A stretch of 64,000 nucleotides of DNA from Xiphias gladius (Eukaryota; Chordata; Actinopteri; Istiophoriformes; Xiphiidae), in assembly GCF_016859285.1 (NCBI RefSeq), contig NC_053413.1:16387501-16451500 (forward strand), written 5' to 3'. A program made the position numbers and the translations under genes. This document shows positions 27,701 through 39,287 of this stretch, in pieces. Within the stretch, counting starts at the first letter, position 1. Each line of letters starts with the position of its first letter. The notes beneath the pieces were generated by a model. That model was not told the origin of the DNA. It made no database searches and saw only the letters and a list, made by a program, of their open reading frames with translations.

Positions 27701-27781
27701 ATGCACACAATGTGAAAATGTGGTGTGATGCCCCAAATAATCTAGCCCCGCCTTCTCGGGGTTGGTCCTGAGGTGAGCCGG

Positions 27782-27788
27782 CTATAAA
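27782..27788 (+). promoter_or_regulatory. foxq1 TATA box and core promoter
   Basis: CTATAAA, within GGCTATAAAC, lies 192 bases upstream of the foxq1 ATG. A GC-rich patch (CCCCGCCTTCTCGGGG) stands about 25 bases further upstream. Transcription would be expected to start near 27,810, giving a 5' UTR of about 160 nt. The start site is inferred. The same GGCTATAAA word precedes foxf2. Confidence 0.6.
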
Positions 27789-27973
27789 CTCCTGCTGACA
27801 GGGACTGTAGGTGAGACGGGCTTAGTCGTCCTGCAGGTATGACAACCAAAAAGGAAATCGTTGGATCTTTGACAGAGCAGTCTGCATCCTGACGCACACA
27901 AGCTACGGACTTTACGCGCACATTGTCTCATTGGACAGATCGTATACAGCATCACCAAAGACGACCAAACAAG

Positions 27974-28819
27974 ATGAAGTTGGAGGTGTTGTGCGGGAGC
28001 CAGTATGCCATGAAGCATTTGGAGATGTCCAGTGATGCAGAGGGGAGTGTGCGCTCCCCTCTTTCTGCCGAGGAGGAACTGGGGTCGGATGGGGACTGCG
28101 TGGCGCACAGCCCCCCACCTGTTCCTCCGTGCGGCAGCAGCAAGTCAAAGCCGTACACGCGAAGACCCAAACCCCCGTTCTCATACATCGCTCTCATCGC
28201 CATGGCGATCCGGGACTCCCCGCGCGGACGTCTGACTTTGGCGGAAATAAACGACTATCTGATGATGAAGTTTCCGTTCTTCAGGGGCAGCTACACCGGC
28301 TGGAGGAACTCGGTTCGGCACAACTTGTCTCTAAATGACTGCTTTCTCAAAGTGCTCCGGGACCCGTCGAGACCTTGGGGGAAGGACAACTACTGGATGC
28401 TGAATCCCCACAGCGAGTACACGTTCGCTGACGGCGTGTTTCGGCGCCGAAGAAAGCGCATCAGCAAGAAGTTCGGCGCGGAGCAGGCGGCGTCCGAGCA
28501 GGCAGAGGAGCCGCCGACCATTCCGCAGGCTGCCGCCAACACCAAGACCGATTCATGCGTCAAGTTCACTAGTTCATTTGCCATAGACAGCATCCTCAGC
28601 AAGCCGTACAAGAGAGACTCAAACAAAGAACATTTCCCTCCCCTCCCTGCCTTCGCCTGGCCTTGCTACACTGAACTAATGACGCCCCCTTCAAATGCAC
28701 CTTCCTTTTTTCCATACGTTAAGGCACCTTGCCACATGGACTCCTGCGCTGCTGCGCATGTGTCAAACGCCTATGGCGTTGGGCTGCTTTCACAGACGGT
28801 CCCGCAATATCAGAAGTAA
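27974..28819 (+). CDS. foxq1: Forkhead box protein Q1
   Basis: A single-exon forkhead transcription factor of 281 residues. The first true ATG in frame is at 27,974, giving MKLEVLC, a FOXQ1-type N-terminus; the frame is open 17 codons further upstream but from a TTG. Residues about 20-60 form an acidic, Ser/Pro-rich leader. The forkhead DNA-binding domain spans about residues 65-160: it opens [17 protein letters not shown], carries recognition helix [15 protein letters not shown] (about 110-124) and ends in a basic wing [31 protein letters not shown] in the wing region is diagnostic of FOXQ1 as opposed to FOXC/FOXF. FOXQ1 acts in the nucleus. In mammals it is linked to epithelial differentiation and hair, and in fish to jaw cartilage. 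It is the first gene of the cluster and is shorter than human FOXQ1 (about 400 residues), lacking its Ala/Gly-rich tracts. The a/b paralogue is not resolved. Confidence 0.97.
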   Translation: MKLEVLCGSQYAMKHLEMSSDAEGSVRSPLSAEEELGSDGDCVAHSPPPVPPCGSSKSKPYTRRPKPPFSYIALIAMAIRDSPRGRLTLAEINDYLMMKFPFFRGSYTGWRNSVRHNLSLNDCFLKVLRDPSRPWGKDNYWMLNPHSEYTFADGVFRRRRKRISKKFGAEQAASEQAEEPPTIPQAAANTKTDSCVKFTSSFAIDSILSKPYKRDSNKEHFPPLPAFAWPCYTELMTPPSNAPSFFPYVKAPCHMDSCAAAHVSNAYGVGLLSQTVPQYQK

Positions 28820-29082
28820 ACTCTCTTTTATCTGATGAGTAAAAATCATCAACGTGCACTAATGATGGACACAGAGGAGGGAGAGGACCAGACACCAGAG
28901 ACAGAACTGTTTCCATCTGTATTGGGATTACATCGGATTTGATATTATGGTGCTGGCAGGGTGTTACACTTTCTTCTTTTTTGTACCTCTGGTCATTGAC
29001 CTTTGAAGCATTATCAGATTTGATATTTTATACACAATTGTTTGTTGTAAATGTTACTGACCACCAACGTTGTCATTTTTTC

Positions 29083-29088
29083 AATAAA
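29083..29088 (+). terminator. foxq1 poly(A) signal
   Basis: AATAAA 264 bases after the foxq1 stop codon, preceded by a T-rich stretch and followed within 10 bases by an A run. This implies a 3' UTR of about 280-300 nt. Confidence 0.7.
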
Positions 29089-29245
29089 CGTGTTAAAAAA
29101 AAAATTACGCGTGTTTTCTATTCCTGTAACACAGGAGAAGATGAATCACAGAGCAATCGTAATCGTTCCTGCGGAGCCAGATTAGGGCTGACACCGGCAT
29201 GAGGACGTTGGCACCTGTCAGATGCCAGTGCATCAGCGTTCATCT

Positions 29246-29249
<4 letters not shown>

Positions 29250-29326
<77 letters not shown>
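29250..29326. repeat. (GT)n microsatellite between foxq1 and foxf2
   Basis: A pure run of about 77 bases of TG dinucleotides in the short intergenic space. Confidence 0.98.
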
Positions 29327-29328
<2 letters not shown>

Positions 29329-29467
29329 CTTTGCGAGGTGGAGGTGTGGACTCCGCCTCGCAAAATTCTTAGAGAGCTCTGCTGTTGGGGGCGCTTATAA
29401 ATGCACCAAGGGCCTCCTATATACACTAGCCTCCTCCTCTATATAATAATCTATGTCTTCTGAGGCT

Positions 29468-29482
29468 GTAATAATAATAATG

Positions 29483-29517
<35 letters not shown>
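29468..29517. repeat. (AAT)n microsatellite
   Basis: About 16 ATA/AAT triplets with one TGATAA interruption. Confidence 0.96.
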
Positions 29518-30677
29518 GGCTGTTTATTATTGGTATCTGATTTTTTCTCTATCCCTTATGCTGCCAAAAGAAACTGCCTTAGGCCTATTTACTTTTCAGT
29601 GTTCAAGAAGCTCGCTGCTGCCGGATAGGGGCATTCAATATTTATGTTTTCTGTCTGGCGCTGCAAATAGCTGTCGCCTCAGTCACCACACATGCGCAGG
29701 AAACCGTTTATACAAATGGTGCATCCTGAGCGAACTGAACTGGAATCCACAATAGGAAGAAATATCGTCCAAATAGGCCTATTCTTCTGAGGCTAGAAAG
29801 TAAATTTCCTTTAAAACAGCCGGGCATCCTGAGCGCAGCAGGGCTGCAGGTTTGATGTTACTTATATTCTGGGTAGATTGTGTTTTAATTTTGCCGGTGT
29901 ATGGGGAAATATTTCACGTCCCGACTGTGGGGGCTTTGCTCTAACTTGACGCCAGGCACAAAGAAGCCATTTACAGTAATAAACATTGCAGAAACGACAT
30001 TTGACCATTTCATCCCCTGAAACGTTCCTTCGGACATTTTTTTTCTTTCAGATTTTACAATCAATTCATTTCTCCGGGGATGTAGTCCAGGCCCCGAGAG
30101 GTAAACTGACACTTGTGCGCTGTGTGTGGTATGTTGGCACGCTCTGATGGAAAAAGCATGCTTCCTCTCATGTCAGAGCCCTAACCCTGAACAGATCCCA
30201 AACAAACCAGGACTCCCTCCCCTGTACACCTTTACAACAGAACACCACTGGCAGACATCGTTACCTTCTGAAGGTATGAGACAAAGGGAGTCATGTATCC
30301 AAACTGTGTCTCTTAACTCATCATGACTTGTCAAGTCCTCGTGCCAAATACTGGTCTGACAAATGTGGACAGAGGTGTTTTGGAAAGAGCGTCGTGGGAG
30401 GAGATTTGTCTTACTCCACTGTGCAGTGTCCGGCTTCTAGTCTGGATCCCGGCCAGATGGGGAGGGAGTAGTTCCTGGCGATTTCTTGGAGGGATTTTGG
30501 AGGATAGAAGGGCAGAGAGAGATTTAAGAATTGATAGGTGGTCGAGTTTTGTTTGGCCGGGTGGATATGCGCAAGCAAAGTCGAGGAGCTTTATTCCCCC
30601 TCTCTTATGGGATTACTGCCAGCAATGGACAGAGAGCGCAAGGAGGTACAGCTGCTGGCGTTTCTTGACTTCCACGG

Positions 30678-30684
30678 CTATAAA
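30678..30684 (+). promoter_or_regulatory. foxf2 TATA box and core promoter
   Basis: CTATAAA, within GGCTATAAACGCG, lies 149 bases upstream of the foxf2 ATG. The predicted start site near 30,708 would give a 5' UTR of about 120 nt. The match in sequence and spacing with the foxq1 promoter supports function. Confidence 0.6.
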
Positions 30685-30826
30685 CGCGCAGAGCATCGCA
30701 AAGAGACACTGACTTCTTTAATATTCACATTAGGGGACCTTTAATAGCGTTTGAAATACAGGGAAAGTGAGTTGCCCCAGTGCTGTAAAGACCCCACAGT
30801 GGTCGGATCCATAAAGACGCGCAACC

Positions 30827-33483
30827 ATGACGACCGAGAGCTCCCAGCAACATTTGGATCCGTCTAATCCTCCGCGCTCCAGTCCAGCGGCGGGCGCTCT
30901 GAATGCAGCTCTGCTGAGAGCACAGCCAGTGATGGAGAGCGCGCACGCCGCATCAGCCAAGGGGAAGAAGGGCAACTCGGGCTTGAGGCGTCCAGAGAAG
31001 CCCCCCTACTCATATATTGCCCTCATTGTGATGGCGATTCAAAGCTCACCGACCAAGAGGCTGACTCTGAGCGAAATCTACCAGTTTTTGCAGGCCCGCT
31101 TCCCTTTCTTCAGGGGATCATACCAGGGATGGAAAAACTCCGTCAGACACAACCTGTCTCTGAACGAGTGTTTTGTAAAGCTGCCAAAGGGTCTCGGCAG
31201 ACCTGGAAAAGGGCACTACTGGACCATCGACCCGGGAAGTGAGTTTATGTTCGAGGAGGGCTCCTTTCGTCGCAGACCCCGGGGGTTCCGCAGGAAATGC
31301 CAGGCTCTGAAGCCAATGTATAGGATGATGAATGGTATTGGGTTTGGTGCGTCTATGCTGCCGCAAAACTTTGATTTCCAATCCCCCTCGGGCTCGTTGG
31401 CGTGTCACAACAGCTACAACATAGACTTGATGGGCAATCCGGTGCCGGGCGGCTTCGAGGGACTCGGAGGGGGGCATCACGTCCCACACATGTCCTCAAA
31501 CTCCGGGTCGTCGTACATGGCTGCGTGTCAGGTGGCCTCCAACGCGGACTACTGCCCGGACAGCAGCAGCAGCCCCCTACAGTCCTCCCCGGCGATGGTC
31601 GGCAGTCTGGACTGTCAGTCGCCTTACGCAAACGCAGCCTCGCACTGGGGCTCGCCCGGTGTGCCCTCATACATGAAGCAGCAGTCGTTGGCATCGAGCA
31701 GCCCCGCTCCCTCCGCTCTGCACACGGGGATGTCGTCCTACTCTCTGGATCAGGGCTATCTGCACCACAATGCCCGAGATCCCGCTGACATTTCAGGTAG
31801 AGCCCTCGCTGTGTGGTCGTGTGCATATATTGTATTTTTCTGAAAAACTACCTCTGCACCTCGATGAGTCATGAGAATCAAAGCTCCCATTTGACATTAA
31901 ACGGCAGTGATGGGTTATCGGCCAGAACAGGGGTCTTCACTCTTTAACACCACCCTCTTAAAATAAACCTTTCTTAGGTTTTCAGACATAACAGAAAGTA
32001 AACGGTGTACGAATTAAGGAATCTCTATGAATACGGTTTTCACAGTGCACGTCGGATCTAAATTGTATTGGATAAGCAAAGTGCACGTGAAGATCCGTTT
32101 CTGGCTAAAATATCATCCAACCCGATGTAAAAAAAAAAAAAAAAAAAAAAGTAAAACACGGCGGCAAAGTGGCCCTGACAAGCACGAGCCAACGTGCATT
32201 AACCGATCTGACTTGATTGGAGGAAACATTACACATTTGCCTCTCAGCTTCAGTTTGTCATCACTCGTCATTTAATTGTGCGTGGAACGTGCCCGATTCT
32301 CTGTGCCCCATAAATCTCAACCTCTCTCACCATTTGATCACACCGGAGCTCGCGCCTTCTCCCGAGGCCTTAGGAAGCAAACACAATCCACAATAACAGC
32401 AGCACAATCAAAATGCACGAGGAAGTAGCGAAAATGGCTTCGAATACGTTGTCACAAACGTATTCTTAACAATGAAAAAAAAACAAAAACATACTTCAAC
32501 TGCGTTTAGGCCTCAAACACGAGCCACAGCAGCTCAATAAGCAGCCCTGTTGTTGTACGATTGTTTATACCGTTTCATTACCTTCTATTTTTGCATTATT
32601 GTTCATATTTTTTATTAAACGGGGTGGAACGAATTGGCACCACTTCCCATTAAAACACCGTTATGGAGGAAGTTAAATGGTAGCTTTAGTAACGATTAAC
32701 AAATTATTTACCATCGTTTAATAGATTAGTCATACACCATTAATAAGCGCAACATTTGAGTTGCCAGGTTGTCAGAAATGCCATTGCTGGCGTTTAACCT
32801 TCTCCACCAAGAGACATGGTCTTTCTTTTTTGGCTTTTTACTTCATCAACACGATCTACCTGCTGGCAAAGGCCTGCAGAGCAACACTACCAACATGCAT
32901 TTCGACTATGAAGTGTTACCACAACTTAGGTCTGTCAGCACTGACTTTATGGTTAATTGGAAAATGAGAACTCCACGATTATCTCTTAATGGACCATAAC
33001 TCCATAATTACCAAATACGAAGGATAAACGCCAGCCAAAGGATAAAATGACAAAGTTGTTAAATGGTTTGTAACTGATCCATGAAGCCTTGGTGAATGTT
33101 TTAATCATTATTAAAGCCATTGGATACAACCTAAAACACTTTTTAAAAAGTGCCCTATTAAAAGTATTATGTTTTGCTATCCAGCATTTTGTAATTAAAT
33201 AATAGACAAAAATAATAATAATAAAAAATAAATAAATAAATATATATATCCAGATACACGCCGGCTAAAGAATCGACGAGTTTAACCTCATGTGTTCTGT
33301 TTGTTGTCAGTGGGACTTTCTCGATATTCCAGCCACTCAACTCCAGTGTGCGACAGGAAGGACTTCGTCTTGAACCTGAACGGGATCTCTTCCCTCCATC
33401 CCAGCGGCGGAGGATCCTATTATCACCCGCTTCATCACCATCACCAGAGTGTCTACCCGGACGTAAAGTCGTGTGTCATGTGA
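30827..33483 (+). CDS. foxf2: Forkhead box protein F2 (two exons: 30,827-31,796 and 33,311-33,483)
   Basis: Encodes 380 residues from two exons joined in phase 1. The ATG at 30,827 has A at -3. The forkhead domain covers about residues 57-151: [18 protein letters not shown], recognition helix [19 protein letters not shown] (about 102-120), then [19 protein letters not shown] and a basic [11 protein letters not shown] tail, a FOXF-specific wing. The donor after 31,796 (G|GTAG) and the acceptor TTGTTGTCAG at 33,310 give a join encoding [18 protein letters not shown] and the conserved FOXF2 end DVKSCVM. The FOXF2 C-terminus is known for transactivation. Vertebrate FOXF2 is a nuclear activator in mesenchyme, palate, gut wall and brain pericytes. 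The middle region is Ser/Gly/Pro-rich. Human FOXF2 is about 60 residues longer, mostly through low-complexity tracts. The frame running on into the intron to 31,843 is not coding. Paralogue a or b is unresolved. Confidence 0.97.
31797..33310 (+). other. foxf2 intron 1
   Basis: A GT-AG intron of 1,514 bases interrupting codon 324 after its first base. It contains a 22-base poly(A) run at 32,129-32,150, an AT-rich tract near 33,205-33,250 and no open frame of note. The single-intron position matches FOXF genes in other vertebrates. Confidence 0.92.
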
Positions 33484-33871
33484 CCGAGGCGGAAGACGCG
33501 AACCACCTCTGGGGACAAAGCTCCCCAGTGCCTTTACATCTAAATTCAATCCTCAGGCGGAGTTGTTGTAACAGAAATGTGGGTTTACGAAGAGGCCGTT
33601 TTATTTTCTGAAGCCTCAGTGTGGAATCAGAGACTGTTCTCTTCAGTCAACTTTGACCTTTTAAAGCGTTTAGTAATGGTTATGATACGGGGACTTGTTG
33701 TGGCACTTCACTTTCTCAGTAAACGACTGACTTTTCACACATGGATAAGCATTATTTACATTTTACTGAAAAAAAAAATAGAACACGTACCTGAATTAAT
33801 CTTTACTCATGCACTTAATTTTTGTTTTCCTGATGTTGCTGAAATTGTTGCCGATTTTTCTGCAACAAGCC

Positions 33872-33877
33872 ATTAAA
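33872..33877 (+). terminator. foxf2 poly(A) signal (ATTAAA variant)
   Basis: ATTAAA 389 bases after the stop codon, followed by a T-rich element. It is the first good candidate downstream of exon 2. Confidence 0.45.
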
Positions 33878-34557
33878 GAGATTTATTTTTAAAGGATAGT
33901 TTGGAAGTGTTTAATGTCTTTTGGAAAAAATGTTTCTTGTGAAATAGTTTTAATACACAAAGATTTTTTTTAATCAGGTCTGCAGTTCTTCTATTTCATT
34001 CTCTTTTTTCTTTCTGCCACAGGAACATTATTATTATTATTATTATTATTATAAATAATGAAAAGCATTTTAAAACGCGCAGTTTGTTGGCGATTTCAGT
34101 GACTACAATTATTTCTCTTTATTCCTGACCCGTTATAAATGTTCGGATTGATAGTCACTTCCTTGATATACGAGATATTAGCAGGGAAAAAAAAGACAAA
34201 AAATCTAAACCTAAAAAAAAACCTAAAAAAAAAAAAAATCCGTATCGGTATATTAATCATCGTTTTCATTTTCTCATTGGAAAGATGGTGTACTGACACA
34301 TTTCATGCTGTGAGAAATGATTCCAAAGAAAATGATCCTTCTTTTAGCGGTTCACACAGTGAGGACAATTTCAGCGTGATTTGTGTCTTATTGATCTCAG
34401 GAAACCTGCCTGTATAACTGTAATGTAATGATCGAAACAAGGAGGACAAAGGACAAATCCAATATGCAACGGAAGCTCTGGGATAAAAACAAAAAAACAA
34501 CAAAACAAAAAAAAACCTCAATTCTTCCTCAGTCCTGTTGGTTATCATGTGACTTTA

Positions 34558-34571
34558 CCGCCACCTTGTGG
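34558..34571 (-). promoter_or_regulatory. Candidate CTCF binding site
   Basis: Read on the minus strand the sequence is CCACAAGGTGGCGG, matching the CTCF core CCASYAGRKGGCRS except at one position. It lies about 1.1 kb downstream of the foxf2 stop codon. Confidence 0.4.
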
Positions 34572-36520
34572 TGATTGAAAGTTCAAGGGCTCAGACAATA
34601 TTCCGTGTTTAATGGGACCAGGTCTGACAGGTCAAATGTAGAAATAGGCCGTGTTTCAGGGGAGTACTTTTATATTACATCGGTGTTTATATGGAAGAAT
34701 GATGAGTACATTTGACCCCATCTTTTGATCCACTGCATACATGTTAAATATGTAGTCCAATCCCAAATGAGCTACATAGAGACGACTGAAGTGGCACAGT
34801 CGAAGTGTTTAGAACACTTAACCGGGATTCTTTTAAGATACTGCACAACGGCAGCATCTCGTCAGTGAGTTTTCAAAAGACGAAGCGGGATGGCCGGACC
34901 TTGAAAAACTTCTAATGTGTAAAAATTAAAATTTACAAATATCCATTCATAAATTTGTGTCACAGCTGAGTTCATGATACCTCGGTTTCATTTTAAGCGC
35001 TTAATCTGTTTAATGTTTAAAAGGGAATAATGATCATTTATAATATCAATATTGAAAATAACTGTACTACACACTTTAATAGCATCCGATTGAGAACTCG
35101 AATTTTGCAGTTTCCAGTGAACATTTCCTAAAATTTTATGAAAACGACGCCCTTTCCAGACTCTAACATTAGAGTGCTTATGAAACATCTGCCAGATGAG
35201 ATGAATGTTATACTGGCGGGGCAGACTGCTGTCAGACTGACAGAGAAAGTACAAATTCAAATGCACGACGACGTTGCCAGTCAGCAACACCATTCACCAT
35301 CGGTGTTCTCTAGTCATCACTGTGACCGGTTTCCAGCGCACGAATGCTGTCATCGTCGTTTTTTTTCCCTGTCTGGCCGCCCTACATGACCAAAAGGAGG
35401 AGAGGCGGACACAGGGGAACCCAAGGATGATAGTGGAAGAAGCTAGAAGTTGCAAATTACTCGAGGGGAATGGCAACACGTGGTGAGCTTGAGTACAAAT
35501 CGACAATTTCGTTTCAAAGACATCATCGAAAAGAAGGATAGAAGGGGACCCTGAGAGGGATGGGTCTAAGACGGGAGCCACTTGAACTTGTCAGTTGTTA
35601 CGAACTGTGACTGTCAGAGCTGTTGTTAAGGTTTTTTCATCCTGGCCCAAAATGTCCAGTGTCCCTGCCTGAAAGTCACACCTTTTCATTCAGTGGCAAT
35701 ATTTGGTGCAGTGGTGCTCCAGCTTCAAAACTGATCTATAGGCAAATACACGTTCTGTACACCTTGATGAAAGTTATTTTCCTCATGGTGTTATGATGTA
35801 TTGAATAAATTAGAATATGTCTCAATACAGGAAAAAAAACAGGAATAAAAAGGGCCCGAGCCCCATAAACAAACAAGGTCTAGAAACATAAGAATCTGAG
35901 AAACATTTTGATGGCCATTAATTCCGGGTCGTACCAGTGCCCATATTCTATGAAATGAACAATCAGAATATTTCTGCCACAACAATGAAAGGTTACAGTT
36001 TTTTATACCGAAGCTTCAAATTTTGCTTATTTATGGAAATGATCCTGTAGCAAAGGTTTGGGGTCAACTTGACCTGGTCTACTGAAAATAGATGCTTATG
36101 CCTTGAGACGCTTTGAGCAGACAGGCAAAGCCCCGTACGCCGCACCTTTCCATGGATTCGCACTGGACTGGCATTGGCAGCAAAAGTGTTGTGTCTTCAG
36201 TGTCTTATTAATGGCCAGTTAAATGCTACATTACACATTTGTGGATCCTCAATTAGATGTGGCTAACGACTACACCCAACGTTTGCAGTGAAATTACACC
36301 AAAGAGAGACCGTTTACAATGACAAGCTGCTCATGTCATCCAAAAGCATGAACCAAAATTGTTCATTATCAGTGCTTTTTACCTAAACACTGTGGCGTTG
36401 TTAGTAGCGCATCTCAGTGTTTTTCCTGGTTTTCCTTGATCTGATGTCGCCTTCGTGTCTCTCATGATGACCAATGAGCTCTTATGCCCGGTCAGTCACT
36501 GTCTGCAGTACTAACGTAGA

Positions 36521-36534
36521 CCATCAGGTGGCAG
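36521..36534 (+). promoter_or_regulatory. Candidate CTCF binding site
   Basis: CCATCAGGTGGCAG fits the CTCF core with one mismatch, at the S position. It is in the opposite orientation to the site at 34,558, and both lie between foxf2 and foxc1. Confidence 0.35.
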
Positions 36535-36596
36535 CAGTGTCTCATAAATATTCTGCTACCTGTCAGAGGCTCTTAATTGTAAAATGGATCACAGCG

Positions 36597-36619
36597 CACA
36601 CACACACACACACACGCAC

Positions 36620-36674
<55 letters not shown>
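36597..36674. repeat. (CA)n microsatellite
   Basis: A CA dinucleotide array of about 78 bases with two CACGCA interruptions near its left end. Confidence 0.97.
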
Positions 36675-36675
<1 letters not shown>

Positions 36676-36964
36676 AAGCACGCATACACATACACATACG
36701 CACTGACACACTCGTGAAATGAATCTTAATGGCACTCATCTTGTCAGCCATCTGTTGTTGTTCCCTTTTTTCGTTTTTATCCAGAAGTTTACATTTGAAA
36801 ATTTTGTTATAAAATGGTTGGTAGCCATTAATGTAGGGACTTCGTTATGGTTTAGATTAATCAACCCCGATTAAAAGTTCGATAAATCAGTGTAATTGCT
36901 TCGAGGACAGTGAAGAACCGTAGCCCTTTGAACGGCAGAGGGAGCCAGATTCATAGTTATGATA

Positions 36965-37021
36965 ACCCCCCCCCCCCCCCCTCCTCTCTCTCTGTCTCTC
37001 TCTGTCTCTCTCTCTCTCTCT
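36965..37021. repeat. Poly(C) followed by (CT)n tract
   Basis: About 16 consecutive C residues run into a CT-rich tract with TCTG interruptions. This is a polypurine/polypyrimidine stretch with one strand all pyrimidine except the G interruptions. Confidence 0.9.
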
Positions 37022-37529
37022 TAAAATAAAAGCATCATTGTGAGCTGGATTTTGAATCACGTTGTTGGGTTTTCTGTCAACATTAGTATTTCGAGCTAAT
37101 GATGTGAAGAGGATGCATCGCACGCTATTACTTAATTACGTCTTTTTTAAGACTTGGCATTATATAATTATAACCACATATTAAATAGCATATCCATACT
37201 CCCATTGTTTGATTATTTATTATGATCTCGGCTTTTGCTTTAGAGAGAGAAACACTTAATAATAAAATGGCAAGATGCAATATGTTGGTGCAAATGCACA
37301 AATAGCCAAAATAAGTAAACAGATAAAAAATAAAATAACATTAAATTGTAATACATTTTAGTGGAAAAACATATTTAAACAGGTGCCCACATCACTATAA
37401 AAGTATAACATGTATTCTAATAATAACGATGTCCTCATTATATTGCAATTAGATTGGTAAAAAAAAAATAGGCAACGACCATTAAATGTTTCGTCTGCTG
37501 TTTTGTGTATTATTTTGACTCCCATTCGT

Positions 37530-38480
37530 GTTTTTCACCATCCTTCAGTCGTGGCTGCCTTAAATAATGAAGAGTTAAGGAGGACTGGGTGGGCAGGCCA
37601 TGGTATTAAGTAAAAGGCCCGTAGTGAATTGTGTAAACAGCCCAGGGCGGTGGAAAAAGTTCATGCCCGGGTCCATGTAAGGAGAAACCGGCGCAGCACC
37701 AGGCCACTGCACGGACATTTAATTAAGACGACCTGCAGAGGATTACAGCGATACCGGTACTGTAACTTTGCCTCGCACTGACCATTAACAGTTTCATGCA
37801 CGGTCGCCTTTGACTGCAGGGCGATACAGAGGCCTTCGAGGTCGGCTTATGGAATAATTTTTCTACATTTGATCAACACTTTTACTCTTTTGATTTACTC
37901 CCCAAAAACCCATCTTTAGAATTAATGAAATGGCATGGAAAATCCGCAGTCTGCTATAGAGCACATAATGAACTCTCCAGAGAACTTTTAAAATGAAAAC
38001 AAAAAATAATATATATATACATATATATATAGAGGGGCTGCATCTGTGTGAAGAAAACAAAAAAAAGTGTATGTGCATAATTGTGCATTAACGCTAAAAA
38101 AAAAAAAAAATCTGCTTAATGTCCAGTTTCGTCGATTCAGTTATTGGGACAGTAAATTCTCCATAGGCCTCATACATCCCAGCACGTGAGGTATTCAAAC
38201 GCTTTTGATGGAAAGCCCCGCATATAAGGCATCACGGTCTTCCCATTTAGCTCCCGTACGTTAAATCCCTATCTCGAGTAAACTCTCACCCCCGGTCACT
38301 CTGGGCCCAAACCGTCTCTAATTTCCGTTGCAACGCTGTCGCACTTAACCGCCCTCTGCCAACGGTGCGAGGCTCTGTCCTGCTTTGATCTCACGACGGT
38401 GATCTGCGGCTGGTGTCGAGTCCTTTTCACTACTAAAGATGCACTTTAAAGGACGTTGAACTGCACGTAAACGAGGCCAT
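37530..38480. promoter_or_regulatory. Candidate foxc1 upstream regulatory block
   Basis: Unique, moderately GC sequence with several TAAT/ATTA and TTTAATTAAG-type homeodomain words (for example 37,718-37,727) and a TGTAAACA forkhead word near 37,632-37,639. It lies 0.8-1.8 kb upstream of the foxc1 ATG. It has no coding frame and is free of microsatellites apart from an AT run and an A run near 38,010-38,110. The call rests on composition, motif density and position only. Confidence 0.3.
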
Positions 38481-38739
38481 TTGGTTGGCGGGTGTTGCTA
38501 TCTTTTCCAATATAAAAAAAAGAGAGGGGGGGTGGGGGTGACGTGATTAATTAACTTCTCATTAAGAGCGACAGCCACGAGGGAGCATGCCAGATACGTT
38601 CACTGCATGCCTTGCGAAAAATCCTTTTTTTTTGTTTTTGTTTTTGGAGAAAGATCAGAATTAATTTAATGCCATAGCATCTAGACAAATGTGTAGATGT
38701 GAAACTTTTAAATTTGAAATATCAATCATCCGCCTCTGT

Positions 38740-39287
38740 CAACTGCAGGTGTGACAGGGGGTGTCTTTCTGTAACAACGTGCGCCGGGACGCGCACTCCA
38801 CGGCCCGACTGCGCGCATGCGAGTCGCTCTGTCGCGTCCGAAGTCTTGGCTGCAGTGGTGCCGGGGAGTTACCGACACCTTCTCTCGTTAGACCAAAAGC
38901 CCCGAGTGTGGCCAGGAGCTCGCTGCTCTCTCTGACTTCCCATTGGATGAAGCGTGCACTTCTTGAGGCGGAGCTCCACTGGCAGCAAAAAAGAAGGAAA
39001 GAATTTAACTGCGCAAAAGTCCTGTGTGGTGACGGATGTCCGAGGTTCAGAACTTTTTCAATGTGCGTCTCATAGAGACACGGAGATGGGGACGGCTTGA
39101 ACACAGCTGAGGTCCAGCACGCTGCACTGTTGTCAAGACTTTTTCTCTCTTTTTTTTTTTTTTCTTTTCGAGAGAGCAGTGAGGAACTGTGATTTTGACT
39201 TCGCCTTCCAGCCTTGAGAGGAGGGAGAAGTCGAGCGCTACCTCTGCCTACTTCGGAGCTTTATTTTCGCCGGATCAAAGTGAAGAC
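38740..39287 (+). promoter_or_regulatory. foxc1 CpG-rich promoter and 5' UTR region
   Basis: CpG-dense sequence (for example near 38,780-38,840) leads into the foxc1 start codon. An inverted CCAAT box (ATTGG) lies at 38,942-38,946. No convincing TATA box is seen, so initiation is probably dispersed. A T/C-rich tract at 39,143-39,170 lies in the presumed 5' UTR. Confidence 0.5.

Larger units (their letters stand above)
29110..30677. other. foxq1-foxf2 intergenic spacer and foxf2 upstream region
   Basis: Only about 1.6 kb separates the foxq1 poly(A) signal from the foxf2 TATA box. Apart from two microsatellites it is unique sequence and becomes GC-richer towards foxf2 (from about 30,360). No coding capacity is recognised. 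It most likely contains the proximal foxf2 promoter and any shared regulatory sites. Confidence 0.6.
33900..38700. other. foxf2-foxc1 intergenic region
   Basis: About 4.8 kb without a recognisable gene. It contains an ATT array (about 34,029-34,053), a CA array, a poly(C)/CT tract, two candidate CTCF sites, and a less AT-rich unique block from about 37,530 to 38,480 that looks like regulatory DNA. Short open frames here are not supported by composition or homology. Confidence 0.6.

Noticed and set aside
27923..27973. Upstream extension of the foxq1 frame
   Set aside because: The extension begins with TTG, not ATG, and the FOXQ1-type N-terminus starts at the ATG at 27,974.
31353..31826. 157-codon open frame antisense to foxf2 exon 1
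   Set aside because: A shadow of GC-rich coding sequence with Arg/Ser/Pro-rich noise composition. It extends past the donor site only by chance.
31797..31843. Read-through of foxf2 exon 1 to a stop in the intron
   Set aside because: A canonical donor at 31,797 and the conserved FOXF2 C-terminus in exon 2 show that the spliced form is the gene.
39189..39287. Upstream extension of the foxc1 frame
   Set aside because: It begins with GTG and has no ATG before the conserved [10 protein letters not shown] start at 39,288.
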